A stretch of 64,000 nucleotides of DNA, from contig NC_134775.1 of the NCBI RefSeq assembly GCF_050436995.1, positions 10,611,170 to 10,675,169 of the forward strand, in the 5' to 3' direction. Below the pieces are notes generated by a model, which saw only the letters and a program-made list of their open reading frames with translations, did no database searches and was not told the DNA's origin. This document shows, piece by piece, positions 1 through 11,800 of the stretch (positions are counted from its first letter, which is position 1; the number at the start of each line of letters is the position of its first letter). A program made the position numbers and the translations under genes. The stretch comes from Anticarsia gemmatalis. Lineage: Eukaryota > Arthropoda > Insecta > Lepidoptera > Erebidae.

Positions 1-1040
1 AAAGTGCGGTAAGTTCATATTTTAGCTGTTTCGCGGATTCAAGGTTATGATGGCCGTGGAGAAGATCGTCCATATAAAAGCTGGTCTCTACAACTTCTGC
101 AGCTTTTGGAAACCGATGACCTTCATCTTTGGCCAACTGTTTAAGCGTCATCATCGCTAAAAATGGTGCAGCCTTGGTGCCGTATGTTACGGTGGCCAAT
201 TGGTATTCCTGCAGTGGTTGCCTTTTATGATCACGCCATACAATCTTTTGTAGAGCTTGATGTTCCTCTTGAATAAGTATCTGTCGAAACATCTTTTCGA
301 TGTCAGCCGTGAAGGCTACATGGTATTGCCTCCAACTTACGATCAGCGAGAACAAATCCTTTTGAAGGTTTGGTCCACTAAACATGAGATCATTCAATGA
401 ATAACCCGTCGATATTTTAGCTGAAGCATTAAAAACTACACGTGTTGCAGAGGTCTTTGACTCGGCGCGCAATACACAATGGTGCGGTAAATAACACGCC
501 GGTGTCTGGTTACCGGTGCACTCGCTCATATGATTTGATTGTGCATATTCATGTATGAATTCTTTATAACTATTGGCAATAGTTAGATTCCTGCTAAATC
601 TCTTTTCTAATTGATGAAGTTGGGCTACGGCCTTGGTTTTCGACTCTCCCAATTTCTCCGTCAGTTCAGGCTTAAGTGGTAATGTAACAACGTAACGCCC
701 ATCTGGTTGACGTTTCGTAGACAACTGGTATTGTTGTATACATTCGTAATCCTCACTGGACATCTCATGGTCGTTGATTGCGACGTCCTCTATCTCCCAA
801 AACTTTTGAATGTCGCCTAAATCAACATTGACAACATTGCAGTAGGATTGTGGCTGAACTGTGCGACTCAGGATCCATCCTAATTTGGTTTTTTGCGCTA
901 TGGGTTGGTTTGAACCCTTACAAATTAAACCTGGTAGTACAATCAGCTCATACACCTGCACACTCAATATCATGTCAACTGGTCTACTTTCGTTGAATTC
1001 AGGATCCGCTAAATGTATTTGATTCAAATGTCGCCATGAT
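1..1040 (-). CDS. pol: BEL/Pao reverse transcriptase region, partial at window edge
   Basis: The minus strand encodes LADPEFNESRPVDMILS near 965-1020, the junction between protease and RT in this family, and continues through the RT fingers and palm to a YMDD-type catalytic motif near 63-80. The parts I translated are open. A long ORF in this frame would run off the window edge, so I cannot say whether the pol is intact. The closest relative in the window is the pol at 53688-56675. Confidence 0.8.
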
Positions 1041-2007
1041 GGTTTAGCGAATGACTGGTTTGGTAAATTGCCATGACGACTGGTGTTTCATGACGTGTGC
1101 CTCAGTATTTAAGATGAAATCGTTATATAAAGATGATACGGTTATTTTCACAACCCCCTTACTATTGTTAGCCTTGGCTCCTACGCCTACTACAACACAG
1201 TTGCTTTTATAGCGTGGTAACCCTAATATCTGTGCTGCATTCTCCGTAATCAGTGAAGATCCTGCACAAGGATCAACGAGAGCACGCATGGTGTGGTAAG
1301 ACCCATCTACGGCCTTTATATTAATTTTGGCTGTAGCCAACGGCTTGGGAATGGTCTCCGAAGACCCATTAGCAACGCAAGTATTTGATTTCCGCGTATC
1401 CTTTTCGTCCTTGCCTTGGCTAGACGTTGAAGGCGTATACGTCACGTAAGCATTGTGCAACAACGTGTTATGTGGCTCATTGCAAAATCTACATGTTTTT
1501 TCCGAATTGCATGCCTTGCCAAAGTGGCTAACTGAACAATTCTTGCACAATTTATTACTTTCAATTAATTTGTGCCGATTCTCAGGTGTAGATTCCAATA
1601 ATACCTTGCATTTAAATATAGAATGATCATTGTTACAAAGTAAGCACTTCCGTTGTGGTGCAATATTACTTTGTTTCGTAATCGCATGGTTAATTAATGG
1701 TCTATTTTGAAATGGTTTGTTACTAAAATTATTCGACAATTTGTAAATATTCCTTTTTTGGTTATCAGTGTCCTGAGAGAGATTTAAAGTTGGCTTAACC
1801 GAATCTTGTTTACGATTTGAAGACTCCAATGACGTAAACTTTCTTTCTAAAAATTCTACAAATTCGGATATGGTTGGTAAATCCCTAGGGTTCCGCAGAG
1901 ACTCAATATAATCCTGATGAGTTTCTGTATCTAACTTTTGAGCTAAAATATATACAATAAGTGGATCCCAGTTAGTTGTGTCTACCCCCATTGTTTTGAT
2001 AGCGTTA

Positions 2008-2591
2008 TAGTACGGCCGCTGAGTTATTACCGATTTGACAGATTATTCTTTAAATTAATCGATATAACCTTGCACGAGCGACACATTTGCCGAATTATTT
2101 AGAATACCTCTTTAATATAAAACTTTAACTCTTTAATATCAAAATATCAGAATTAAGTAATTTTCCAATAAACACTATTTCAAAACTTAAAATAGTTTGT
2201 AAATAATGTGAAAACATTTATTTTTTGTTCTTTGGTGCGCTAGTACAAAGTTACATGGTGCGGATTCGTGCGTCTAGTTTTTATAGTGATGTGCTTAATA
2301 GTATTCGGTCCGAATTCATTGGAATAGGTATGATTTTTATTTCAAGGAATATTGATGGAATAAAGGAATAAGGAATATGGATATTTATTTTATTTCATCG
2401 AGGATACTCCACCTAATGAAGAACTTGTGTCTTTAACTATTATTGGTTTTGATTTTATTAAATTACACTCTATACTAGAATATTTAAAAACAAACTGTTC
2501 CAAAATGATATTAATGTTACTGGTTCAGTCACTTCACTAGTATTGTCAATTTGTCATGTGTCAAATCGGTAATAATTCAGCAGCCCTACTA
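2008..2591. mobile_element. MITE with 33-bp TIRs and TA target duplication
   Basis: The left end TAGTACGGCCGCTGAGTTAT and the reverse complement of the right end TAGTAGGGCTGCTGAATTAT match at 30 of 33 positions. TA dinucleotides flank the unit (2006-2007 and 2592-2593). The interior is AT-rich with no ORF. Its removal together with one TA restores the BEL gag reading frame exactly, which fixes both ends. TA duplication suggests a Tc1/mariner-superfamily source; the family is not recognised. Confidence 0.88.
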
Positions 2592-3518
2592 TAAGACACT
2601 CATTTATTGCGTCGTGCATCTTTTTGATGATCATGGCTGATTGTTGCAAAACGTTAGGTATGGACAAAAGTGTTTGAATGTGCGCATTAAATATAAGTCG
2701 CATTTTCTGGTATCTATGGTTCAAAATATCCCAGCAAATTTGATAGTTGTCCGAACTAATGCGTAAATTCTGTATTAATTTATCAGCTTCTAAGTTTCGA
2801 CTTAAGAAATTGCATCTTTTGCGCGTTTGGTAAGGACTTGTTATTGTGTATGGTTTCACAAAACAAATCTTTAAAAGAAATCCACTGCTGATAATTACAA
2901 TTGAACGTAGGTATGTCCATTTTTGGCGTAGATTTTTCTCGATACGAAACTGACCACATTTTGCTATTCAGATCCCTTTTTATGTCGTTATATTTACGCT
3001 CATGATGATCAAAGGCAGAATCGTACTCTTCGTTGTCCATGATGCTTCCATTATCGATCTCCCAGTGCAAAGCATCGATGACCGACCACCTGGATTGAAT
3101 GGTTTTCAGAATATCTTCGAACTCCCATCGCTCGGATATAGATTCGAGATTGACAGCTTCTATGGTGCGCATAAAGGCTTTGAAATTGGTTTTCTGCTTT
3201 CTCAGTAATTCGTCAACTTTACTCGTATTACCCTGTGTGGTAAATTTGGTACAAGACGAGTGAGAAGGACCCTCGTCTACAGCATCAGTAGAACTATCCT
3301 GCCCGCCAGACATTTTGGATAATGGAGTGGCAGGTTTTAGTACCGGTTTGAAACTTGGTTCAGTTATCAAATATTGGTTAAGGAGAGATTTAATCTCTTT
3401 ATAAAATTGTTGTGCATTTTGGTAATAGTTTTCACTAAAATACCTATGGTTTGGATCGTCAAACTCTGTAGATAATCTGGTATGATTAATCTGAAATTCT
3501 TTCCAATAAGAGTCTAGC

Positions 3519-3835
3519 GAAGAGCAGTGATAGCCGAGTGGTATAAGTTGACACCTCCCACGCCAGTGGTCGCAGGTTCGAATCCGAGGCAACACACCAA
3601 TAACTTTTCGAAGTTATGTGTGTATTAGAAATAATTATCACATGCTCCAACGGTGAAGGAAAACATCGTGAGGAAACCTTGCATGCCTAAAATTTGTTTA
3701 ATATATTTATTGAGGGCATGCAAAGTCCCCAACCCGCACTTGGCCAGCGTGGTGGACTTAAGGCCTAACCCCTCCCTCATTACGGGAGGAGACCCTTGCC
3801 CAGCAGTGGGACAGTAATGGGTTAAATTTATTTAT
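3519..3835 (+). mobile_element. tRNA-derived lepidopteran SINE
   Basis: The head (about 3527-3596) resembles a tRNA, with an A-box-like TAGCCGAGTGG and a B-box GGTTCGAATCC, the internal RNA polymerase III promoter. The body carries sequence typical of moth SINEs, such as CGTGAGGAAACCTTGCATGC, and ends with GCCCAGCAGTGGGACAGTAA and an AT-rich tail. A perfect 12-bp duplication TAAGAGTCTAGC flanks it (3507-3518 and 3836-3847). It mobilises through a partner LINE, which supplies the reverse transcriptase. Confidence 0.93.
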
Positions 3836-4136
3836 TAAGAGTCTAGCATGGTTAGTCGCTTCTCTATATAGGCAGGCGTCTTGCGCTCCGCTCCATCCTT
3901 CCTAAAATTAGTCCGGAGGCTGTCCATTGCGGACATGATTTGCTCCTGGGTTGCTAAGATCGCCTCCATGGTGGTTGATATACTTTGACTAAGTAAATAT
4001 GGAAAGATCTCACTTGAAGACTGGCTCTTGGTAGCCTGGTTTGTCTCGTATCACGATCCTGGTTACCCTGGTTTCCTCGTAAGCTCGATCCACTGCCACG
4101 TGTCACTTTGAGAACTCGCGCAGGTCCCGCCTTACG

Positions 4137-4154
4137 ATCCGGCTTGAAGGACCA
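4137..4154 (-). other. tRNA primer binding site of BEL/Pao element 1
   Basis: Minus strand reads TGGTCCTTCAAGCCGG, three bases after the LTR end. It begins with TGG, complementary to a tRNA CCA end, and resembles PBS sequences I recall from insect BEL/Pao elements. The primer tRNA was not identified. Confidence 0.55.
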
Positions 4155-4157
4155 CGA

Positions 4158-4409
4158 TGTACGGTGCGATGGTTATACCGTACAGAAGATTTCTGTAATG
4201 GTAGATACATAAATAAAGTAAAGATTTGAGCTAAGATTAAAATGGTTTATTCACTTAACTAAATCTAAAATGGTATGGTAAATGGTTATGTGAGTATACG
4301 CGAACCGATTGGTAGGTAAACGTAAACTGATTTATAAAATAATTGAATCGCTTGTCGGCGTAAAATGCTGACTGTGTGCAACGTGATGTACGGTGTAAAA
4401 CATCGTACA
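4158..4409 (-). repeat. 5' LTR of BEL/Pao element 1
   Basis: The 252-bp segment is bounded by short inverted ends (TGTACGGTG on the plus strand, CATCGTACA at the other end). It lies just upstream, in minus orientation, of a plausible primer binding site and the gag start. It shares a GTCAGCATTTTAC block with the LTR at 46644-46815 next to the env gene, which supports assigning both to BEL/Pao. No second copy is in the window, so the boundaries come from the TG/CA ends and the adjacent PBS only. Confidence 0.65.
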
Positions 4410-4437
4410 TTTTGATTAATCGTAAAAAGAAAATAAT

Positions 4438-6420
4438 TATTACAAATATCTACTCGTCTTCTTGCTTACTCGGCCACTTCGTGTAACATAGTCTGAACTC
4501 AAAGGTTTGCTTGTTTGAAATTGAACCTTTTTTACTACATTCGGACTACTTGTTTTCTTATTGTTTTCTATTACAATCTCTCGCTTACCACTAGTTAATA
4601 CATCCTGTTCCATAACGTAAGCTGGCTTTAATCTGTTTACGGAAACATTTAATTGCCTACCCGGTAACTGTATGCAAAATATTTTATCTTTTCTATTAAT
4701 AACGCGATATGGTCCGTCATATGGGCATTGTAACGGTTTCCGTACTGCATAATTTCTTAAAAATACATAATTACAATTTAATAGATCTTTATGTACTGAA
4801 ATTTTGTTCGGTGACACGTTCACTCTTCTAACAGGTTTATGGCTATCAATTATTTCTCTTAACTTTTCTACATAACTCTGTACGTCATCTGATTGAAAAC
4901 TACTGGTGTCGCAAAAATCACCAGGTATCCTAATATTACCACCATACAACATTTGTGCCGCGGTTACGCCGGTATCTGATCTGACAGTTGTGCGTAACCC
5001 TAACATAACCGTTGGTAGCTCATCAATCCAAGATGTGTTACTTAAACGTGCCATAAGAGCTACTTTTAACGATCGGTGTCAACGTTCGATTTTCCCATTG
5101 CTCTCGGGGAGATATGGAGTGGTACGAATTCTTTTGATTCCCATTAATTTCATTAATTCTCTAAAGAAGTTACTCTCAAATTGTCTACCTTGATCACTCG
5201 TGAGCCTGTCGGAACAACCGTAACGACAAATCCACCCCTCATATAAACCTTTTGCCACATTTTCCGCAGTTATTTCTTTCAGTGGAATGGCTTCTGGCCA
5301 ATTAGTATATCTATCAATAATAATTAATATTTATCTAAAACCTTCTGATGATGTTAATAAGGGTCCTACTATATCTATATGAATATGTTCGAAACGTTTT
5401 GTTTTTTCAAAACTACCTAAACCAGATACAGTGTGTTTCTGAACTTTCGCACGTTGACATTTAATACAATTTTTCACCCAAATTCCAATATTCATCTCTG
5501 GTCAAAAATATCTATCCTTTACTAATTTTCTACTAGCCCTAATACCGGGATGACTTAAATTATGTATTGACTCAAACGCAACGTGTCTAAATTCTTATGC
5601 AAATATGGACGTGCCCTATCAGTGGACATTTCACAATAAACATACATATCACTATCGTCTAATATAACACGCTTGAACAACAACTTCGAACTGTTATTTG
5701 ATTCTTTTAACAAAAGCGCAAGCTTGCTGTCGACTTCCTGCGCACTGGCGAGTTCTGCGAAATTTATAACCGTGGGACATGTTATTGTTTCGATTCTTGA
5801 CAACGTGTCGGCTACGATATTATTCAAACCACTGCCTAATGGTTGTACTAAATTCACTAATGAACATAATCTGTCTCGCTCGTCGTGACATCTCTCTATC
5901 TGTACCTACTTTACTAAAAGCGAATATTAACGGTTTGTGATCCGTAAAAATTACTAACTCACGACCTTCTATCATGTTACGAAAGTGAATTATTGCTAAA
6001 TAAATAGCTAATAGTTCTCTGTCGTATGTAGAGTATTTCTTTTGTGTTTCCGATAGTTTTCTTGAAAAATAACCCAAAGGTTGCCAGTCGTTATCAACTT
6101 TTTGTTGTAACACTGTACCCACGCACATATTGCTCGCGTCAGTCATAAGCGACAAAGTTGCATCTTGTAACGGAAATGATAACAATACCGCATTCTTAAG
6201 GTCGATTTTACATTGCTCAAAATTACTTTCCGCCTGCTCATTCCATACAATTAAACATTTATCCTTACGTTTAGCTTTACCTAATTATCTATTTATGTAA
6301 TTCCGATTGATGTTCTGCTGAATGTGGTATGTGTGTCCTGTAAAAAATTAACATACCTAAAAATCTACGAAGGTCCGCGATAGTTTTGGGTTTTGGGAAA
6401 TACACCCTCGATTGTGCGCA
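4438..6420 (-). pseudogene. pol: Ty3/gypsy (CsRn1-like) pol 3' half: RT thumb, RNase H, integrase
   Basis: In minus order: an RT-thumb segment with FPKPKTIADLRRFLG (near 6360-6410); RNase H with LMTDASN, KYSTYDRELLAI and VIFTDHKPL (about 5930-6185); its C-terminal NNIVADTLSR (near 5820); integrase zinc-binding and core regions in shifted frames (5054-5555); and the integrase C-terminus with a stop at 4438-4440. Several frameshifts separate these pieces, so the gene is dead. The RT palm is absent: the similarity ends abruptly near 6415. Motifs match the CsRn1/Kabuki branch, as does the gag fragment at 25991-27019, so both may come from one element. Confidence 0.82.
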
Positions 6421-6867
6421 ACTAACAAACCATCGTCTAGGTAAGAGGTCACCTAGAGTGTTGCCGTTGGGTTGTTATGTCCGAGTCATCGGCACAATAT
6501 TTTGTGCTTCGGGCAAGATTTGTGATGAGGGACCTTGTTATGAGGACACATGTTGCGGTTTAGAGGGTATGCCCGCCCTTCTATCGGAATTTGCACATAG
6601 CCCCGCACTCCACCCTGGGTGCTGGTGTATGCATAATGCGCATACGCACCACTCCCATCGTCGTGAGCCGGGGCGATCACATAACGATTCCGATAAGTGT
6701 GTTACAGTAGGGAATTACATACAAATAATACTGATGAGCTCGAGTTAATATGGTGACGACCCGTTTCTGAGTTAATACGTATGCTTACGACCTTAAATCA
6801 ACTTCAGAGTGGTCGCCTCACAATCAAAATTGCTTTAGATAGTTAATTCTAGCAAAATCAGTCATTA

Positions 6868-7075
6868 TTTATGTTTCACAGCACTTTCCGAAATGAATAA
6901 ATGTTTGAATATTATGAATATTCAAACCTGTATAACTCGGATCAAAGCGATCCTACCGGTTTCGTGCCATACTAACTATTGCTTAAAATGGCTAGTTCTA
7001 TCGATATATGCCACTTTTTTTTGTTGGCACTTTGAAAAAGGCCCAAAAATGTATGGAGCCTGGATGATCTCTTTT
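6868..7075 (+). repeat. Dispersed repeat, copy 1
   Basis: About 205 bases match 34841-35053 closely and in the same orientation, from TTTATGTTTCACAGCAC through ACCGGTTTCGTGC to TATGGAGCCTGGATGATCTC. Neither copy has a convincing ORF. No terminal repeats are visible, so the class is unknown; flanking sequences differ. Confidence 0.85.
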
Positions 7076-7114
7076 AATCAATCAACAAAAATAGTTTTAT
7101 TTGAATAATTCAAT

Positions 7115-7165
7115 GCTTCTATTAAATTATAATAATGAGGGCTCTTATTATAATTTAATAGAAGC
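7115..7165. repeat. Perfect 21-bp hairpin
   Basis: Arms 7115-7135 and 7145-7165 are exact inverted copies (beginning GCTTCTATTAAATTATAATA), with the 9-base loop TGAGGGCTC. It lies about 340 bases beyond the stop codon of the pseudogene at 7508. It may be a tiny foldback element or an RNA structure. Confidence 0.8.
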
Positions 7166-7714
7166 TTATACAATCAAGTTACAATGCTTCTTAACTAAAT
7201 TTTAATAGGAACTTTTCAATACTAAACTAAATTAAATTAAATTAAAAAATCTTCCTCTTTCTTAATTACCTACTGCTATCAAGCATGGCACAGAAAAATC
7301 ACAGATCCATTCTATAATACTCCTAAAATCACCCTGCACATCCAAAATGTTAGTCTTAAGAACTAGAATTAATGGAATGTTTGTACTACAACTTTTAAAC
7401 ATTTCAGTCTTATAATCATTATTAAGTATGCAAATGACTTACCTACAATAATAATATAGAAAATATTGAAAATTAAACATAAAATTAAACATTTGTACCC
7501 AAGTTACTTAAAACAAGCTTTCATAAAATCCAGAGTAGCATCTGGGAACAATATTTTTTTCTAACAAACAACGCAAATCCTCGTTCTTTCTATCAGCAAT
7601 CGTAAGTTTAGTATTATAAGCTGGTCTCAAACGTATTTCATTAACATTTAAATTATTATCTGATCGAGTCTTACGCGTATTAATAGTTATTTTTGATTTT
7701 ACAGTTACCCATTC

Positions 7715-7976
7715 TGTTCATGCGTGCACGGGGGGCTACAGACGCGCGGGCAGGCGACCGCTCGCCGCGGGGGGCGACAGACGCGCGGGGCAGGCGACGC
7801 GAACGGCGAGCGGTCGCCGACGCATGCATTTGCCCATGAATCATACTAAACTACGGTTGTAGCGTAAATTATTAAATTTAATTTTGAAGTATTGTATTGT
7901 ACTTGCATTTGTTGAAGTCAATAAGAACTGTAATAGTGTCATTGTCGTTTAATTGAAGAGGCCTTCCTCCCTAACA
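7715..7976 (+). repeat. 5' LTR of complete BEL/Pao element
   Basis: Begins TGTTCATGCGTGC and ends CCTAACA. The first 110 bases are very GC-rich and built of two near-identical direct units (each with ACAGACGCGCGGG and CAGGCGAC). A 15-bp perfect inverted repeat (GGCGACCGCTCGCCG at 7753-7767; its complement at 7804-7818) could fold into a stable stem. The remainder is AT-rich. Confidence 0.97.
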
Positions 7977-7978
7977 TT

Positions 7979-7996
7979 TGGCGACCGTGTACTAAG
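7979..7996 (+). other. Primer binding site of complete BEL/Pao element
   Basis: TGGCGACCGTG starts two bases after the 5' LTR. This form is a widespread retroelement PBS, probably paired with tRNA-Arg. Confidence 0.75.
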
Positions 7997-8879
7997 TGAG
8001 AAGCTGCAAGGAAGCGAAGGGCCAGAGCGTGGCCATTTTCGAGAGTCACCCACGCGGTACGCCACGCCGCGGCGCCGCGCCATCGAGACCACCTAGTACT
8101 ACACGACGGCGAAATTGCTGGAAGCGGGACCAGAGGAGGCTGCTATCACCTATAGTGGGCACCGCGGCACGTGGTTTGTCCTAGGGAAGTATTGCTCGTT
8201 CCTATCACTTTCCGTTCCCGATTTCTGCCTATATTTGTGTACTAAGGGTTTGCCTGCTTCCTCGGGTATAACTTGGTTACTATTTTAACCGCATTTGGCA
8301 GATTCATGCTATTTTATCTGGTGATTCAGTTTACGTAAGGTGATTCAGTTTACCTATTTTAAATACGTCTATATACGTGTGTTATTTTTTTTCTAGGTAA
8401 TTCAGTTTACCTAGGCTGTATTATATTATTTGGTGCCTATACATAAGCCATATACCTAAGTAAGGTTTAGGTATTGTGTTAACAGGTTACGCCTTTTCTA
8501 TTTTCTATTCTGTTAGTTGGCTTTTTCGACTGCTTTCCTGTATGTACTAATATTTAGGTCCCTATTCAGTGTTTATATAAAAACTGTTGCACCGCTTCAA
8601 GCCTTGCACTGCATCCGCTTCAAATCGCTTTGCCGAACGTTTTCAGGAATCGTCGGCTGTACCTACGCGCTCCCTCCCGGATCCCTCCAAAGACATCACG
8701 CCTCGTGCCGCGCGGGCGTCGCGAGAGTAGCAGGGCGGCCATCTTGTCGTGCATCGTGCGCACGGCGGGCGGCGGCGCCGTGTCACCACGTGGCTGCAGC
8801 CACGCCTGGAGTTTTGGTTTGATGCACAAATCATTACCTATTTCATTGTTTGTTTTGTCTCAGATATTGTGTATTTAAA
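7997..8879 (+). promoter_or_regulatory. Untranslated leader of complete BEL/Pao element
   Basis: About 880 bases separate the PBS from the gag start. The only ORFs are short and sit in GC-rich patches on either strand, so they look like chance frames. The region would hold the packaging signal in the genomic RNA, but I see no motif that identifies it. Confidence 0.6.
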
Positions 8880-11800
8880 ATGACAGATACGGAATGCACA
8901 AGTGAGTTAAGTGAACTTATTAGAAAACGAGGGAATATTAGAGGACGTTTAACTAAATTATGTGATTATATACAGGAAATTCAAAAGTCAGATAGTGCTC
9001 TAAGTAGTGTTAACATAAAAGAATTAAGTAGACGGTTAGATAACTGTCAAGAACTATTCAGGCAGTTCGATCAAATTCAAACGTTAATAGAAAACAGTTG
9101 TGATGAATCCGATATAAATGATCAAATGTCTCTAAGGGATTCTATAGAATCTAAATTTATTTCTGTCATGTCAATTATTGAGGACATTCTAGACAAACAA
9201 GGCGTCGATAAAGACAAATTTAATGATGCTTGTAGCCAAAAGTGCTCCCAGGCAACTTGCCTATCTCAACATGGTTTAAACTCAATAAAATTGCCGACAA
9301 TTAAATTACCACTGTTCAATGGAAATTACTTAAAATGGCTAGAGTTCAGGGACACTTTTCAATCATTGATTCATCAAAACAATGCTATACCAAATATCAA
9401 TAAATTTCATTATCTGAGATCCTCACTGGAGGGTGGTGCCATTGAAGTCATTAGATCTTTAGAATTTACCTCTGCAAACTATCAAGTAGCATGGGATTTA
9501 CTTTGTGACAGATATAATAATGAAACAATTCTTATAAACAATCATCTTCAAGCGTTATGTAATATTGAAACTTTAAAAAGAGAATCGTTTAGAGATCTTA
9601 GAAAGTTAGTAGACATTGTTTCAAAAAATTTAAGAGCGCTCAACACTCTAGGTTTGCCAACTAGTCATTGGGACGCGTTATTAATATTTCAAATTACTGG
9701 CAAGTTAGATGCCAAAACAGGTGAAAAGTGGGAGGAATTTAAGAAAACTTTACCTAAGTTACCTACCCTAAATGAGTTTTTTAGTTTCATTCGTAACCGT
9801 GCTGATGTACTAGAAACTACAGCAGTCACATCACAACAAAGTAATAGTGATAAGAGTAATTTTAATAAAGGTAGTCAATCCAACAATTGGAAAAATAAAC
9901 AACTTGTAAGGTCTAATTCATTTGTCTCCTCGGCTGAGAACTTATGTGATTATTTGTGTTTATTGTGTAGCGAGCAAGGTCATCGTATACACCAATGCAA
10001 TAAATTTAAAGCTATGAATGTACAAGATAGGATTAAAGAAACAGCTAGATTGAAGTTGTGTTCTAACTGTCTCCAAGAGGGTCATAGGTCTTTTCGTTGT
10101 CGTTTGAAACTCTCATGTAAGTTTTGTAAACAAAAACATAATAGTTTATTACATATAGATAAAGCAAAAAATTATAATAACACTGAGGAAGGTTCTAGTT
10201 CTACTGAAAAACAATTACCTGTGTCATTATCTGCACTCTCTATGAGTCAGGTGCTGTTGTGTACCGCTATAATAGAGCTAGTAAATGAAAATACTCAACA
10301 AGCTTACCTTGTTAGGGCTCTGTTAGACACAGGCAGCCAGTCTTGTTTTATTACAGAGCATCTGAAAAACAAGCTGGGGCTATTAGTTAAAATCACTGAA
10401 CCGTTAAGGATTTCAGGTATTAATAATGTATGTTTTAATGCATCAGAGCGCTGTAATGTAAAGATTAAGTCAAGATTGAATTCTTTCAATTTAGATATTA
10501 ATTGCATAATTGTACCACAGATTACAGGAGCATTACCAAGTGCACCAGTAAATATTTATGATTTAAATTTACCTAAGAATATTGCACTGGCTGATCCGAA
10601 ATTTTATTGCCCATCAAATATAGATATGTTATTAGGTGTAGATGTTTTCTGGAACATTGTAGGCACTAAACGTATATCTTTGGGTAACGATAAACCCATT
10701 TTACAAAACTCCCACTTTGGGTGGTTAATTAGTGGTCGATTAAATGAATATAGTAATGAGACAGTCTTAACATGTAATTTTACTAAAGAGATTCACGATG
10801 ATCTCAAAAGGTTTTGGGAAGTAGAAGAAATTAATTGCACTGATAACACTTCGCCCCAAGACAAAATATGTGAACAACATTTTTTAGAAAATATGAAACG
10901 TCTTCCAAATGGTAGATTTTCGGTAAAAATGCCATTCAAAGAAATTCCTGAAGAGGCCTTAGGCGATTCTTATTATTTAGCTAGGAAACGATTCCTTAAT
11001 CTTGAGAAAAAATTCAGTAATAATCATAAACTTAAACAAAATTACACTGAATTTATTAAAGAATATAAGAATTTAGGTCATTTGCAGGAAGTTAAGCGTC
11101 CTGTGTTTGGATATTACTTACCACATCATGCGGTATTAAGAGAACAAAGTGAAACAACGAAATTACGTGTAGTTTTTGATGCCTCTGCCAAAACAACTTC
11201 AGGAAAATCATTGAATGACATACAGTATGTAGGTCCAGTGGTACAAGATGATTTGCTATCCATTCTATTAAGATTTAGAACTTTTAGGTATGTACTAACT
11301 GGTGATATACAAAAAATGTATAGGCAAATAGAAATTGATCCCTCTCAGAGACATTTACAACTAATTCTATGGCGAGATGAGAGTTCTGAACCAATTAGGG
11401 TCTATCAGCTAAGTACTGTGACTTATGGGACAGCATCTGCGCCTTTTTTGAGCACTAGGTGCCTTATTCAGTTAGCTCAGGAATGTGATAATCCTATAAT
11501 TTCGGATATTTTAGAACATGATGTCTATATGGACGATTTAACCACTGGCGGTCAGACAGAGGAAAATATTGCAAAAATATATGATGAGGTCAGTAGGGTT
11601 TTATCCTCAGCTGGTTTTCCTCTTCATAAGATACGCACAAATTGTCCCGAAGTAATACAAACGGAGACTACTTCTAAATCTCTTGATCTAAGTAAACACT
11701 CTTCTGTTTTAGGACTCAATTGGTCACCTCAGATGGATACATTAGATTTTACTGTAAATATGGATGGGAGTAAAAAACTTACCAAGCGTACTATTCTGTC

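Larger units (their letters stand above)
1044..3969 (-). pseudogene. gag: BEL/Pao gag and protease, broken by SINE, MITE and a frameshift
   Basis: Gag of BEL/Pao elements packages the element RNA; the protease matures the polyprotein. The ATG at 3969 opens the reading frame. After the SINE (3519-3835) the frame continues through a DUF1759-like region (YQQWISFKDLF) and shifts near 2815-2850. It resumes to the MITE (2008-2591) and continues from 2007 with WDPLIVYILAQKLD, two CCHC-type zinc fingers (near 1480-1660), and a protease-like ALVDPCAGSSLI segment (near 1260). The residues after the Asp differ from the DQGSQ seen in the third BEL fragment here. The frame stops at 1044. Removing both insertions restores the family order, so both arrived after the BEL copy did. 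Confidence 0.85.
1..4409 (-). mobile_element. BEL/Pao retrotransposon 1 (runs off the window's left edge)
   Basis: Read on the minus strand the order is 5' LTR (4409-4158), primer binding site, gag (ATG at 3969), protease, then the start of reverse transcriptase, which leaves the window at base 1. Protein similarity to the two other BEL fragments here (53028-57560 and 57570-59072) fixes the family. Two later insertions, a SINE and a MITE, split gag, and gag has an additional frameshift, so the copy is dead. It sits directly behind the stop codon of the gypsy integrase (4438), so it probably inserted into that element's tail. The 3' half and 3' LTR are not visible. Confidence 0.88.
6421..7507. 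other. Unassigned stretch between gypsy remnant and transposase-like pseudogene
   Basis: No reading frame here looks coding. The first 440 bases are of mixed composition without recognised similarity. They are followed by a dispersed repeat (6868-7075), a perfect hairpin (7115-7165), and AT-rich sequence that is probably the 3' untranslated region of the pseudogene ending at 7508. Confidence 0.5.

Noticed and set aside
3527..3600. A tRNA gene (A-box and B-box, cloverleaf-like)
   Set aside because: The sequence continues into a typical SINE body, with target duplications 12 bp long on both sides; it is a SINE head, not a tRNA gene.
6386..6748. A 120-codon plus-strand ORF
   Set aside because: No recognisable motif; it partly overlaps antisense gypsy RT and has no supporting context.
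7996..8834. Short ORFs in the BEL leader
   Set aside because: All lie in GC-rich patches, on both strands and in overlapping frames; none shows conserved features.
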